Below, piece by piece: positions 25,201 to 36,664 of a DNA stretch of 64,000 nucleotides. The notes below the pieces were generated by a model. It ran no database searches. It was not told the origin of the DNA and saw nothing but the letters and a program-made list of their open reading frames with translations. Each line of letters opens with the position of its first letter. Within the stretch, counting starts at the first letter, position 1. This stretch comes from Pisaster brevispinus (taxonomy: Eukaryota; Echinodermata; Asteroidea; Forcipulatida; Asteriidae), in NCBI GenBank assembly GCA_023634235.1, contig JAMKCF010000014.1, forward strand, positions 310,001 through 374,000. Direction: 5' to 3'. A program made the translations under genes and the position numbers.

Positions 25201-28200
25201 ATGGGCCAAGTGCCTTGTATGAAGTTTGTTTTTAAACAGCAATTGTTTGACTCTTATAATAACATTCCCCTCTAGTAGTTGAGGTGGTGTAATTGCTAAG
25301 CAGTCAAGCGCACTGGACTCAAGCTCTTGTGTTTCTGATTAGCAGAATGAGGGTTCAAGTCTCGGTCTTGACTCTTGTTAAAAGCAAGACACTTATCCAT
25401 TATTGCTTAGTCCTTCGGATGGGACGTAAAGCCGTAGGTCCCATGTATTGTGTAATGCACTGAAAAGACCCAAGTTACACTTACCTCTCAGATGTGTGCT
25501 GTATAAGATTTTGGTATGTTTACTTGTATCTATCTATTTTACAGATCAACATGTACGGAGTAGATCTCAGTGTACGTGTCCTAACTACTGGGTTCTGGCC
25601 CACTCAGTCAGCCACACCACAGTGCACCATACCACATCAGGCTAGGGGAGCCTTCGAAGCCTTTAAAAGGTTTTATTTGACAAAACACACAGGTAGACAG
25701 ATCTCTCTCACACCACAGCTCGGCTCAGCAGACCTGCACGCAGTATTTTACGGGTCCAAAAAGGTTAGTGTTATAGAACAATACATGCAGCTGCAGAACA
25801 GTAACATCGTAGTACAGACAAGTAGAGATTAAGAACCAGTTACAGAAAATATTGCAGAACAATGCAGATTACTACAGAATGGTACAAACAAGTTTAACTG
25901 TTGTACAAAATAGAACGGCCATTGAAAAAAGAAACGTGCGACATATATACAGTTATGCACAAATTTAAAAATTCTAACTTTTTGACCACCATTTGTTTTC
26001 TTCTCTCTCCAACAAGGAGGTTGGTAAGAGTGAACTGAAGAGACACATCATCCAAGTTTCTACATATCAGATGTGCATCCTGATGCTGTTCAATTCAAGA
26101 GAACAGGTCACGTATGAGGTATGGATTGCTTTGCCAATATACATTCATGAAACCTTCCCCATTTTAATTCATAAATCAGCAGAAAACTAGGAAGACTTTT
26201 TAAGTACACAGTCAAAGTCCAGCTACACCACAGTGTTATCACAAACGTCACAAGTTTGTAATTACAATCTTAGAAAGATCATAGCACAAGTAGCTCTTTA
26301 TCATCATCATCGTTGATCATTGAGCTGCTCAAGCACAAAAAGTAGCTAAGCACAAGAAAATTATGCTTACCAGAATAAGGTTACCAGCTAAATTACCATT
26401 CCACATGTATCGTCCGTGACTGGTATTCTTCTTGATTTTTGCTTAGCAGCTCAATGAAATCGGCCCCTGAGCATTGACAATTGTACTTATTTAGCTTTTG
26501 ACTAGTTCCATTTTTTCGTATAACTATGTTCAGCACCTTAGAGCATGCCTGCATGATTAGGGCGCTTCATAGGTGTTTGTATTATTGTTATTATTACAAG
26601 CATTCTCCTTAAGGTCTTATCAGTCATTAGGACTCTGGCAGAAGTAGCCTTAATTGCAGAGTTCACACTGAAGAAAAATCTTGATCTGATACAATTTGTG
26701 TTTACTTCCACCTTGTAGGAAATTGGCCAAGAGACAGATATCCCAGCCAAGGACCTGATCAGGGCACTACAGTCGCTAGCCTTAGGGAAACCCACGCAGA
26801 GAATATTGGTCAAGGACCCAAAGTGCAAAGAAATCGGTATGGATAGCGAGGCCTTATGCTTTTCTCTTAGGAGGAAAATTGAAATCTTCTGGAACATTTT
26901 AAGGGGTCCCAAGGCAGTGACGGGGGCCATGGAGGCAACTGCCTCTCTTGCCTCCATGAAGTATTGTACAAGGATATGTCACTGAAGCCTTCCAGACTGA
27001 TTTCATGTTGTTTGGGGCAGTATCAAACTGCTAAGCACAGGAAAATCTTGCTTAGCAGAAGTGACTGTGACTGTGTCTCATTACCTTTATGCTTAGCAAG
27101 TTAATTTGCTTAACAGCTTAACAGCTTTATGAAATTAGGTCATGAGGCTTGTGTTATGGCAGCTGGTGCCCAGGCAAGTTTCCACGGGATTTCAGTTATT
27201 GTGACATGCTAGTTATTGCCTTGCAATGTATTTGCACAAATTTCAATAATGTTAATATGATTTAGTAAAGTAAAATAAAGTAACATGTTGGCTTTGTTTC
27301 ACTTGGTTCTGTCAGAACTAAGAACCAAAGTACTGAGGGACAATTTATACATTTGAGGCTAATTACTCTGTGTGTTGTTGTTTTTTATTTGACAGAAAAT
27401 AGTCACATTTTTACAGTCAACGATCAGTTCACCTCCAAGCTATTCAGGGTCAAGATCCAAACAGGTGAGTCAGAAACCAGATACGTTTTTATGGATACAT
27501 TGATAAATACATTGATTATTTCAACATCATTGCTAGAGTATAAACAGAAACAGTAATCAATGCATAGCTGCTGTTCAGACACAACCTGTAAGTGAATCAT
27601 TCAATGTCTTTGAGATTTGTAACTTATTTGTAACCTTTATTTTAAAAGAAAGGGTCCACGTTTTTCGGAAGGCTTTGCGATCCATATTTCCTTCCTGTAC
27701 TCCTTCCTGTATTCCTCCATTCAGGGTTTTTATATAATTAATTTCAGTTTGAGCAAATACATGTATGGACTTTAAGCGTAATTCTGCCGGCATCTTAGAG
27801 GTAAACTGATGATGAAACAAAGACAAATGTAAAGGATGGGCCAATTTTGTAAACCTCTATTTGAGGGCGCCCCACTGCAATGCCAACTTGTGCGAATGGT
27901 CTGTTGCCAAAGGAAGTAAAATAGACTTTGTGCTGGTATAATTGATGTATTTAGACTGGTTTTAATAAAAAGTACAACCACTCTCTTCAATCGGGAAAAT
28001 GTTTTCTTTTGAAATCATTATATAAAAATGTGTAGATGGAAGAGACAGTTTGTAATTAGCAGGTAACATTTGTGATTTTATTTGTCTATTCTTTAGTGGC
28101 AGCAAAAGGCGAGTCTGAACCGGAGAGGAAAGAAACCAGGACAAGGGTAGATGAAGACAGGAAGCATGAATATCCTTTGGTTCAATATTGGAATATATAT

Positions 28201-30016
28201 AGTCCCCCTTATCCACAATTTGATTGTTCACAATTGCACCTAAATCTAGCTTTTGACACCTTGCACCTCGGCACAAAGCGCGTCTTCCATTTTCACCATT
28301 TCGGGAGTCAATTCCTTCTTACTCCAAAAATAGCGGACAGGATTAGGTGAGTGCAGGTGAGTTCTTGCGTCCTGAAATATTTACATACACCTTGAAAAGC
28401 CCCTCGTGTTACAGGATTAGTTAGTTTGGACCTCTTGTACATGCATTACACATTACACGTAATAGTACAATAAGCAACTCATTTTCTGGTAGAAACTTTT
28501 CAATTTAACAGGCATGTGATGTCTCGGGATTTTTCCTGATTTTAGGATTTTCAACAACAAAACCTTGAGCAGTCACCAACCTATAGTGTTTGTATTTCTG
28601 GTGATGCACAGTGAGTATTTAAACCTCATGAATTGTAACATCTAGGAGGTTCTGAGTCTAGAATAAGGGGGAGCCAATTTGTAGGAATTTTCACATTCAT
28701 CAAATCTCATCCCTGCTTAACAACTTTTCAGACAAATTTTTACCAGATTGTTCAGTAACAACTCTTAAGCTCTAGACTCTATTGCTAGTTGATTAGGAAA
28801 TAATGATGTGATATAGTTCTTAACTGAGTGATTACGATAGAAGCTGCAATCGTTCGCATCATGAAGTCCAGGAAGAAGAGGCAACACAATGTACTAGTAG
28901 CAGAGGTCAGTATTTAGTATCACAATAGACTGCGCAAGTCTTGCCTGTATTTGTACATTTTGGGACCACTTTGGTCCAACATACACTGCGCGTGAAGGAA
29001 ACAAACTCGCACACTACAAGGGGTCCGAGTGTTTGAAGGCACACAAGACTTGCACAGTCTGTGGGTAAACTTGTAGTCTGTTCCATTAATCCTAACCACT
29101 CTAATCCAATCGGTATTCAGTGATAGGACTGAGCCAAACTTGTGAAGCTTGGCTTGTGGCAGGACTTGCCAGCTCAAAGCCAAAACCCAGGTTGCCCGTA
29201 AATATAGCGTTTATCGGAAACTATCTTTTGTACATATTCTGAAGATGAATGCATCACGCTCTCCTTATGGCTTTTATGACATGTCTTAAGCCAATATGTT
29301 TCACATGAAGACAAAAAAGAAAATTCTCGAATTGAATATAAAAACAAACAGGAAATAATATTATTATTTTTTATTTTTTTTATTTATTTTTTTTAAGGTT
29401 ACCGAACAGCTCAAATCTAGGTTTCTACCGAGTCCAGTGGTCATCAAGAAGAGAATAGAAAGCCTTATTGAGAGGGAGTATTTAGCCAGGACAACAGAAG
29501 ACAGGTGAGTAACCCCTCCTCAGCATACTGCAATGCCCTTTCTTAAATTGAACCTTTCCTACAACCCTACTCTGTACCCCCATCTTTTACCCTTACAGTC
29601 CCGTCATGTCTCTTTGCCCCTCCAGCCCTCAAATGGTAGCATTTATTGTTTGGTTTATTTGCATCTGCTAGCATCCTCTATTTTATGCATTAAGATTTGA
29701 ACTTTAAAGTTTAGAAACTTATGAGCTTTGTAAGCCGCTTCAAGCATTCAGCATATATTTTAAAACTTTACAAAACGTTTTTTCGGAGGGGAAGGAGATT
29801 AAGGATGTGTTTAGTCATAGCATGGATGGAAGAAGGAATGATTTATTCCATGATTAGAGTCTTCTATAAGATGAGGAAATTACTTTGTACGAGACAATAA
29901 TCTTGAGAAAGGTTTAGTTTTATTGCATATCTAATGCATGATTTATATGATTGTTATCGTGACAAATCTCTTTTTCCATTTGCCCTTTCAGGAAAGTCTA
30001 CACCTACGTAGCATGA
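13248..30016 (+). CDS. CUL3: Cullin-3, complete (20 coding exons, 752 aa)
   Basis: Scaffold of BTB-adaptor cullin-RING ubiquitin ligases. Exons: 13248-13304, 18401-18598, 19221-19334, 20850-21010, 21185-21299, 22022-22153, 22536-22583, 22736-22784, 22989-23134, 23517-23693, 24142-24312, 24834-24941, 25545-25763, 26017-26118, 26719-26836, 27396-27464, 28097-28169, 28836-28905, 29398-29504, 29992-30016 (TGA 30014-30016). Phases close over 2259 bp; human CUL3 is 768 aa. The start [19 protein letters not shown] matches the human N-terminus. BTB-binding N-terminal cullin repeats come first ([20 protein letters not shown]). The cullin-homology domain has [17 protein letters not shown] and [20 protein letters not shown]. 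The C-terminal winged helix holds the NEDD8-acceptor segment [13 protein letters not shown], and the protein ends DRKVYTYVA. Sixteen residues shorter than human, mainly in the loop after VFYGSKK. The first intron is about 5.1 kb and repeat-rich. Confidence 0.98.
14399..14536. mobile_element. Palindromic MITE-like element in CUL3 intron 1
   Basis: About 138 bp whose two halves are imperfect inverted copies. The left has TTTTAATTTTTCACAATTTT and the right has AAAATTGTGACAAATTAAAA. The left half carries the motif AGAGGGCGCTATC, the right half its diverged partner TAGCACCCTA. It is non-coding. Confidence 0.7.
15836..17646. mobile_element. Foldback-type element with about 330-bp inverted arms (FB-2), in CUL3 intron 1
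   Basis: The left arm (about 15836-16160) and right arm (about 17280-17646) are diverged inverted copies. Matched blocks, right arm read in reverse complement: TTTGCTTGCACACAGCCCAA / TTTGCTAACACATAGCCCAA; GGAATCCCATTTCGGCCAAG / GGAATCCCACTTTGGCCAAA; CCTCCTGTGACA in both; GCAGAAACCCATTATGGCCC / GCAGAAACCCAGTATGACCC. The arms are built from a recurrent CCCAAATCCTTCT motif. The roughly 1.1 kb centre has no transposase reading frame but includes a member of the 114-bp repeat family. No clear target-site duplication was found by eye. Confidence 0.8.
17090..17240. repeat. Dispersed relative of the 114-bp repeat, copy 1
   Basis: Carries the family blocks ATTGGAACACTTTAAGGGGC, ACCAAGGCAATGACATGGGG, GGAGGCAATTGCCCCCATTG and ATCATGTCTG in the same order as each unit of the tandem array at 56047-56725. 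It sits inside the centre of FB-2. Confidence 0.75.
21791..21981. mobile_element. MITE family A, copy 2 (CUL3 intron 5)
   Basis: The left end GGGCCCCATTTCATAGAGCT pairs with the right end, whose reverse complement is AATTTCATAGAGCTGCTTAA. The internal blocks TTACCAGAATAAGG and CTGGTATCCTGCTTA match the other copies. Confidence 0.9.
23203..23335 (+). repeat. Duplicated CUL3 exon-9 ends with splice donors (intronic)
   Basis: The 3' end of CUL3 exon 22989-23134, with its donor (GAACCCCATACAGTATGTCC then AG|GTAAG), is repeated just downstream. Copy 2 has a donor at 23242|23243; a more diverged copy 3 has a donor at 23327|23328. Use of the second donor would keep the frame but bring in a TAG at 23218-23220, so normal mRNA should use 23134|23135. 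Confidence 0.85.
24985..25110. repeat. Dispersed repeat (CCGCCTGTTTGAAG family), copy 1
   Basis: Shares the order CCGCCTGTT(T/G)GAAG, CCCGTA, AAAA(T)GTA, then AAGCC(C)AAGCC(A/G)GAGCC with 36665-36945. In this copy the region is uninterrupted. Confidence 0.6.
25278..25480 (+). mobile_element. tRNA-derived SINE with conserved central domain
   Basis: About 200 bp. The 5' part is tRNA-like (AGTCAAGCGCACTGGACTCA, then the B-box-like GGGTTCAAGTCTCGG). It is followed by a conserved-looking block TCCTTCGGATGGGACGTAAA GCC and GTAGGTCCCATGT. Blocks of this type occur in widespread SINE superfamilies of marine invertebrates (MetaSINE-like is my guess). It lies in the CUL3 intron between exons 24834-24941 and 25545-25763. 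Confidence 0.65.
26318..26468. mobile_element. MITE family A, copy 3 (CUL3 intron)
   Basis: Contains GAGCTGCTCAAGCACAAAAA, TTACCAGAATAAGGTTACCA and the right end GCAGCTCAATGAAATCGGCC. The extreme left end is missing. Confidence 0.85.
26870..26968. repeat. Dispersed relative of the 114-bp repeat, copy 2
   Basis: In the CUL3 intron just after exon 26719-26836. Carries GGAACATTTTAAGGGGTCCC, AAGGCAGTGACGGGGGC and GGAGGCAACTGCCTCTCTTG, in the order seen in the array at 56047-56725. Confidence 0.75.
27012..27142. mobile_element. MITE family A, copy 4 (shortened)
   Basis: CTGCTAAGCACAGGAAAATC at the left and CAGCTTTATGAAATTAGGTC at the right match the family ends. The interior is reduced. Confidence 0.6.
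28170..28835 (+). other. CUL3: U12-type AT-AC intron in CUL3
   Basis: The donor is ATATCCTTT, an exact match to the minor-spliceosome AT-AC consensus. The acceptor is ATTAC at 28831-28835. A branch-site match TTCTTAAC at 28817-28824 places the branch adenosine about 12 bases from the intron end, the distance required for U12 introns. Splicing 28169 to 28836 gives GA|G then ATA GAA GCT GCA, restoring the conserved sequence [13 protein letters not shown]. No GT-AG pair nearby does this. Confidence 0.95.
28926..29062. mobile_element. Snap-back MITE family B, copy 1 (CUL3 intron)
   Basis: About 137 bp with inverted ends: left AGACTGCGCAAGTCTTGCC, right (reverse complement) AGACTGTGCAAGTCTTGTG. 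An inner palindrome GGACCACTTTGGTCC is shared, with substitutions, by the copy at 36756. Confidence 0.85.
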
Positions 30017-30217
30017 GGAAAAAAAAGAAGTGCAGTGTAAATTATCGGTCCTTCAACCCCTGAGTGGAGACAACGCCAGACATCTTATTATATTTTATTT
30101 TTAAAAACATTGAATTGAGGCTCATTCTTTGGCAGTAATTTCATCCATTCATTCAAGAAGCAGTATAAAGCTTTTGAGGAATGTTTGCAGTGTTAATAAA
30201 TCCAACCTGACCCCAGA

Positions 30218-30396
30218 ACATTGCAAAGCTAAATATGCAGGAAGAATTGCTTAACATTTCAAAAAGGTGTGGAATCAGATGACCAGCCAAAGCATCATGT
30301 AATGTACATTGTTTGTGACTGGTGTCATACTAATTCTTTGATTGCAAAGAGATTTGATGAGCAGTATTTCCTGCTTAAAAGCTCTGTTTAATTAGG
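30218..30396. mobile_element. MITE family A, copy 5 (diverged), in the CUL3 3' flank
   Basis: Diverged copy: the block GGTGTCATACTAATTC, then TCCTGCTTAAAAGCTCTG and TTAATTAGGTCG at the right, aligns to other copies. It begins about 200 bp after the CUL3 stop codon. A polyadenylation-like AATAAA lies just before it at 30195-30200. Confidence 0.5.
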
Positions 30397-30920
30397 TCGT
30401 TTCATTTTCTGACATCTCAAGAGAGGGGATGGGGTGGGGAAAAGAGTACATCCTCATTTTTTAAAATCACTGAGGGTTTTACATAAACAAGTTGGTCTAT
30501 GAACTTAACATTGACTTTTTAATAACGTTGTTTTTTTATTTTTGTTTTTTTTTAAAGTTTGCACTCATGCGAACCCTGTGGTGTGGACAGGTCTGCCTCA
30601 CAACATGACTCAAATGAAGTTTTTCCAGCTTTTTTTACTTCTTATAGCAGCTGTATTTTTTTGCAATGACTATGACTTCACACAACAGCAACATTTTGTA
30701 ATTTGCATAAATTGTAGTTTTGGTTTTTTTTCTTTCTAAACAATTCTCCGCAATTCCCCACCTCCCAGTTTGATGGATCCAGTGCTGCACAACCAAATCA
30801 TCTAGTCATAGTCCAATTGAATGGGGGTTGAGTTTATTGATGTGATTAGTTCCGAGCCTAATTGTTGGGGTTGGGGATTTCATAATTAATCAGGTTTTCG
30901 TTTGGGTTTTTTTATTTGTT

Positions 30921-33085
30921 AGGTGTTCGTGCAACATGTGCACGAACACCTATTGTTTTTGTTCTGTTTTTTTTTTTTTTTTTTTTTCTTCTCCATCTTC
31001 TTCTTCCCTAGAACTCTTCTCTACAGCATAACTCAACATTGAAACTGAATTGAACCTTGAAACTCATCAGACAGTTGAACCTCAATATGAAGACGGCACA
31101 GTTGTCATGACGTCATGATGACGTCATCAGGTGTCGAATTACAAGGTTTTTAAAGTTGAAAAATGACTATTTTCTATTCGCTGTATCTTCGTGAATTTGA
31201 AAGCTAGGATGCTCATAATTGGGCATCTTATAAATCAAGACTGGGCTAACATTTGAAAAGTTAACGCCAAAATCGTACGACCTTTACTTCCGGTCTTAAC
31301 GGAAGGTCAAAGTCTGCGTTTTAGGGTCTTTTTTAATTTTGGTCATAACTCAAAATTTAAATTGATTTTAACCTTGAAACTCATCAGACAATTGAACCTT
31401 GATATGAGGACGGCACAGACTTGATGACGTTATGATGACGTCATCGGGTGTCGAATTACAAGGTTTTTAAAGTTGAAAATTGACCATTTGCTATTCACTG
31501 TATCTTCATGAATTTTAAAGCTATGATGCTCATAATTGGGCATATGATAGATCAAGACTGGGGCATCATTTGAAAAGTTAACGTCAAAATCGTATGACCT
31601 TAACTTCCGGGTCGTTACCCTGGGTCGAAGTTTGCCTTCGTTGATTTTCCTTAAAAAAATCATGTTTTGGGCTTTTTTACGGCATAACTCAAGATTAAAA
31701 GTTACCTGAACATTGAAACTCATTGGACACTTAAATCTTAGTATCAAGACGACACAAACTTGATTATGTCATGATGACGTCACCGGGTATTGAATTACAT
31801 TAAATCAAAGTTTAATATTTGTAAAAAATCATAACTCATGAACCACATGTCGGATTTTTACAATCTACACATCATCGGATTGGTCGTTAAAAGGTCAACA
31901 AACGCTACACACAACATGACCCCATTTGACCTTGACTTCCGGTTCAAACCGGAAGTTGAAAATTTCAAAATTCAAATCTCAAAAACTATGGCATATTTTA
32001 ACATGAATTTAGCATCAGGTTATAAATGAGTTATTCTGCCGAAACTTTTGCACAGAGATTATAGCATTTTAATCTTTGCATCTGGTCAAAACTGGGCGTC
32101 AAAGCGCATGTGTCTGTTGACTTTCATCGTGTGACAACGCATGATAGTGTAGGCCAACACAAACATTCGCCGACACTGTACACAGTAGCTGGCCGTTCCG
32201 CTCCCTTGTTTATAAGGTTCAAAGTCCACGCAGCCTTGCCAGTACATGTACATGTCACATGAGGGCGCTATATCACATGAATGGTCATTATTTACAGAGC
32301 TCAATTAATGATTGTTCGTGTAATAATTGAAAAATTCATAACTCCTTAACCACGCGTTGGATTTTCACAATCCAAACGTCGTCTGAACGGTCTTGATAAA
32401 TAACACGCGCTTCACAAAATATGACCCATTTGACCTTGACTTCCGGTTCAAGCCGGAAGTTGAAATTTCATGTTTCAAAAAATCATAACTTCTGAACCAC
32501 ACATTGGATTTGTACAATCTATGCATCATTTGGAAGGTATGAAACGATACACAAAATGTTATGCCATTTGACCTTGACTTCCGGTTCATACCGGAAGATG
32601 AATTTAATAATTAAAAAAATTATAACTCCTCAACCACTCATTGTATTTATATCAAGTAAACGTCATCAGAAAGAGCTCTTTAGACTTAACAAACGATACA
32701 CAATGTGACCTCATTTAACACTGACTTCCGGTTCAAACCGGAAATTAAAAAATAATGTTTCAAAAACTCATAACTTCTAAGGCACACTTTGGTTTTTGCA
32801 ATCTTTACATCATTGGCAAAGTATTTATCAACTTAAGAAATGACACACAGAATGCGACCCAATTTGACTTTGACTTCTGGTTCAAACCGGATGATCAAAT
32901 TCAATATTTGAAATAATCATAACTCCTGAACCACACATTGGTTTTTTATCAACTACACGGCATTACAGAGGGCACAAATCAAATTGATAAAATGAAATAT
33001 TGTTCAATCATAATTTGATGACATCATCGATCACGAACACCGTGTTTTTGTAGCAAACAAAAATTCAATGTCTAGTTTTTTTTTA
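30921..33085. mobile_element. Element of about 2.1 kb with terminal hairpin and two kinds of tandem repeat
   Basis: It starts with a 13-bp perfect hairpin (AGGTGTTCGTGCA, loop ACATG) at 30921-30951. Then come two and a half units of about 315 bp (31010-31800), each with ATGATGACGTCA and GTGTCGAATTACAAGG. Next come five copies of about 150 bp (to about 32990). These carry the self-complementary block ACTTCCGGTTCAAACCGGAA and a segment near CATAACTCCTGAACCACAC. Near the right end is ATCACGAACACCGTG. No transposase frame is visible. Non-autonomous elements built on about 150-bp tandem units are known among Helitron-like families; the assignment here is a guess and the exact right end is uncertain. 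Confidence 0.7.
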
Positions 33086-34191
33086 TTATTGTTATATCCG
33101 AGGGTGAGCAATATATGATAATGCACTCTCCATTATGCAACTTCAGCTGCCAACATTTAATAATCAATGTATTTATTTATGATAATTTGTCTTAGTTGCC
33201 AACAGTTTGTGTTGCATGGGGCTTCTGTGTTCCTGGCTTTTGAAGTTTCATTTGAGAAGTACTTGCTACCCCAGTTCTATCAGAGAGCTCTAATTGTTCA
33301 GTGTCGTTGCTAATCCGGTTCTATCAGAGTGCACTGATTGTTCAGTTGAAATACTTCTTCCAGATGGATTCTGATTGATCTTGAAGTCCATTGCCAAGTC
33401 TGTTATGGTTTGCATCAGAGATTATTGGTTGGTAGTTAAATGACCACATACTTCTGGAATTTCATGGACTCAGTACTGCAGAGCCAAACTTATAACGCTT
33501 TTACATTGAGTTGATGAGCTCGCAGGAGATAAGCTTAGTTTTTGAGAGGCATTGGTTAACGTATCTTATCAATACGCTCATTAACTAAATGAGCACAGTT
33601 AGATTTCTAAGGCGTGAATCATTGAGTGAAATGATTAATAGGCAATTAATCCATGTTCTACTTGTATCAATTAGCAAGCCACAGTTGTCCATATGTAAGG
33701 CTTGGCACTACTCTGGCCCAGCACACGGGAACTGCCTCATTGCTCCTGGGAATTAAAAAAAGGTTTTTCTGCAAAAGGTGCAATCTCATTGTTTCCCTCA
33801 ATTGGTGCATCAGAATCAAGTGGCTTTGGCTGAGGCTAGTGCCATAGCCACAGCCAGAGCCACTAATGGGGACACAGCCTTCGTACAATCTTTTTACCTG
33901 CTCTAGAACTAGCTGTATAAATCTTAACCCTTCATTTGAGGCAAGTGGGTCAATAATGAGAATGATGGCACTGAAGGTGAGGTGCATCCAATTCAGTTGG
34001 GAAAGGTACATTCAATTGTTTGAAGAACATGTGTCTCACAAATGTTTTGAATTAAGAAACCTTAGCTCCCAACCCCCCCCCCCCATCCCTGTCCAATCCA
34101 TTTTGTAATTCATAAATCAAGTATTTTTGAGTGCTTGAGTGACAGACTCAAGAAGGTTATACATTCATTTTCATTGTTGTCTCGCAAGATC

Positions 34192-34387
34192 TGGGCCCAA
34201 TTTTATAGAGCTGCTTAAGCACTTGAAGTAGCTAAGCACAAGAAAACTTTACTTGGCCAGAAAAAGGTTACCAACCAAAATACCATGTCACACGTCAATT
34301 CGTGACTAGTATCCTGCTTATTTTTGCTCTGCAGACAATTGTTAAGCAACATTTTCTGCTTAAGCAGCTTTATGAAATTAGGCCCTG
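34192..34387. mobile_element. MITE family A, copy 6
   Basis: Best-preserved copy by its ends: left GGGCCCAATTTTATAGAGCT, right (reverse complement) AGGGCCTAATTTCATAAAGC. The inner blocks match copies 1-3. Confidence 0.9.
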
Positions 34388-34873
34388 GTGAAAAACCAAA
34401 TGGGACTTGAGAGTTTGCAAGTCCTGCTTGAATTACTATTATTTTTTTGTAACGTGTAGAAGAGGAAGCCTGTAAATGTGAGGACACTGGATTCTTACTT
34501 ACATAAATCTGTATTGACGCTAACTATATGGTATAATTATTGATGAGGGGCTTTATAATTGATGAGCTCGGGACAAAACTGTGTGTTTTATGCATTCACA
34601 TTGTACAGTATCACAATAAGCATCCTTGTTAATATCAAATGGGCTTGATGCAGCTCATAAAAACTACGGAAATAAAACAATATTATGTTTAATTTTCTTT
34701 GGAAATAAAATTAACATTTTGTGTATATTTTGTTCTGTGCTTTTAGTGTGGTTTTCGGTTTAATCTATTGCATGACTTATTCCTTGTTTGGATGATTCCG
34801 GCATAGATTTGATAAATCATGCAAAACCAATACCTTCTATAAAAAGTATTTTTTCAATTTTTTTTTTCTTTAA

Positions 34874-34875
34874 TT

Positions 34876-34953
<78 letters not shown>

Positions 34954-34954
34954 T
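34874..34954. repeat. (ATT)n microsatellite
   Basis: About 26 uninterrupted ATT triplets, followed by T-rich and G-rich low-complexity DNA. The poly-tyrosine open frame across it is an artefact. Confidence 0.97.
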
Positions 34955-36664
34955 TATTTTTATTTTTTTATATTTTTTTTATTGGTCTTTGGGTTTGGGG
35001 TTTTTTTGTTGGGTTTTTTTTTTTTTTGGGGGGGGAGGGGGCGGTTAATACTGTCCTGGGAGTTGACAAGATTTCTTTCGAACCATCTTTTAAGGAACAA
35101 ATGACCAATTATAATGTTAATGGTACAATTATTGCCGGTGTCCCCTCTTGTTTTGTTAACAAGTAGGCCTACTTGTAACTAATTGCCCAGCACCAAGTAG
35201 CCCACACCATGATAGTGCTTGTTCTGTGGCGATCAGCCAACTCTTTAAATATTAATTGGTCCCACTTGGGATAACTAACACAAGTTATTTGTTCGTTTTT
35301 ACGTAACAACGTGGATTATAAACATGTACCTTACAAAACAACTGCAAGGTGTCATCAGTGACAAAAGGAGTTCGTTAGGAGGTCCTTTGAAGTATGCACC
35401 CTCGCTTGTCTTTTCTTCCATTATTCTCCTAACTGTTTCCAAGGAGAGACAAACGATTCTAGATGTACAGTATCTCGAACACTCAACTGTTCATCTCTTT
35501 TATCTACTAATTATTCAGCTTCATTACTGCTTTTTTTCTGAGTACATTATTTTTAGCATTTCTACCTTCACTCTCTATAAAGATACTTTGGAGACAGCTG
35601 CCACTCGTCAGTTCTTTAAATCCCAAGATGCTTAAACCATTAAAAGGAGATCAGTGTATGGTTTAAGTCTGATCAAGTTAAAAGAGAAAAAAAAACCAGT
35701 CTGGTACTTGTTTAAGGTACTTGCAGTACAGGGAAATCTCATTGAATAAGAAGGCAATATACACGATGTGGTAGCGCACAGAAAGAAGTTTTAAAAGGTT
35801 ATTGAGAGCGGAGGGATGGCGTCCCCGGATCTGCGCTTGCCGCATACATGGCTTGTGATATTTTAATAAATAAATGATAAGTCGATGTTCAAGTTCTCCG
35901 GAAGAACGTTTAAGGCACAAGCAAATTTCATGATTTTTCCTGACTGCTTAAACGCCATACGGGCGTAGCACGAGTCTATCCAGTTAGCCTACAAGTGCAA
36001 GTCTTGGTCATTGGCCTGTACTCGTTCGGTGACAACTAACAAAGTCTAGGCTCAATAGTCATCCGTTCAAATTCATTTTTTTATTTATTACTACAGTGTA
36101 CTCTTAAATACATACATTTGCAACAATGATTATTTAAGACACTTTTACAGGTGCGGTGCCAAGTGATGAATGCTTTCCTTCAAGCATACATTTGTCTGCT
36201 CCTCTATTATGCGACATCAATTCTGTTTTAATAAACATTTCCAAACTGCACTTTTTCCTTTTCGTAATTTTGTAATAAATATTATTTTTAGTGGCGTAAC
36301 CAGAAATGTTCAAGGGTGGGGGTGATTGGTATATCGAACCATTGTGCATTTCTTCGGGGCGGCAAATTGTCTGAGCGGGAGGATACCTCCCTTGAACCCT
36401 TCCCCCGGTTAAGCCTCTGTTTTTGTCTTTGGTTTAATCTTTTTTTCCTTTTTGAAGACGCTTCACTTCATTTCCCACAGCCTTTAATTCTTACAAGTCA
36501 GTCTTGTCTCTTCTGTGGCTTAGGGCCTTCTTTAGGTGTACAAAATGGTTAGACTATATACTTCCCTTTTGGCATCGGTCTTCACTCATTGTTAGTGTAA
36601 TAATTGCCAGGAAAAAAATGACCGCATACTGACAAAGGCTATGGTCATTTTCAAAAACACGGCT

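Noticed and set aside
34788..35048. Open frame with a long poly-tyrosine run
   Set aside because: It is a translation of an (ATT)n microsatellite and the adjacent T and G runs.
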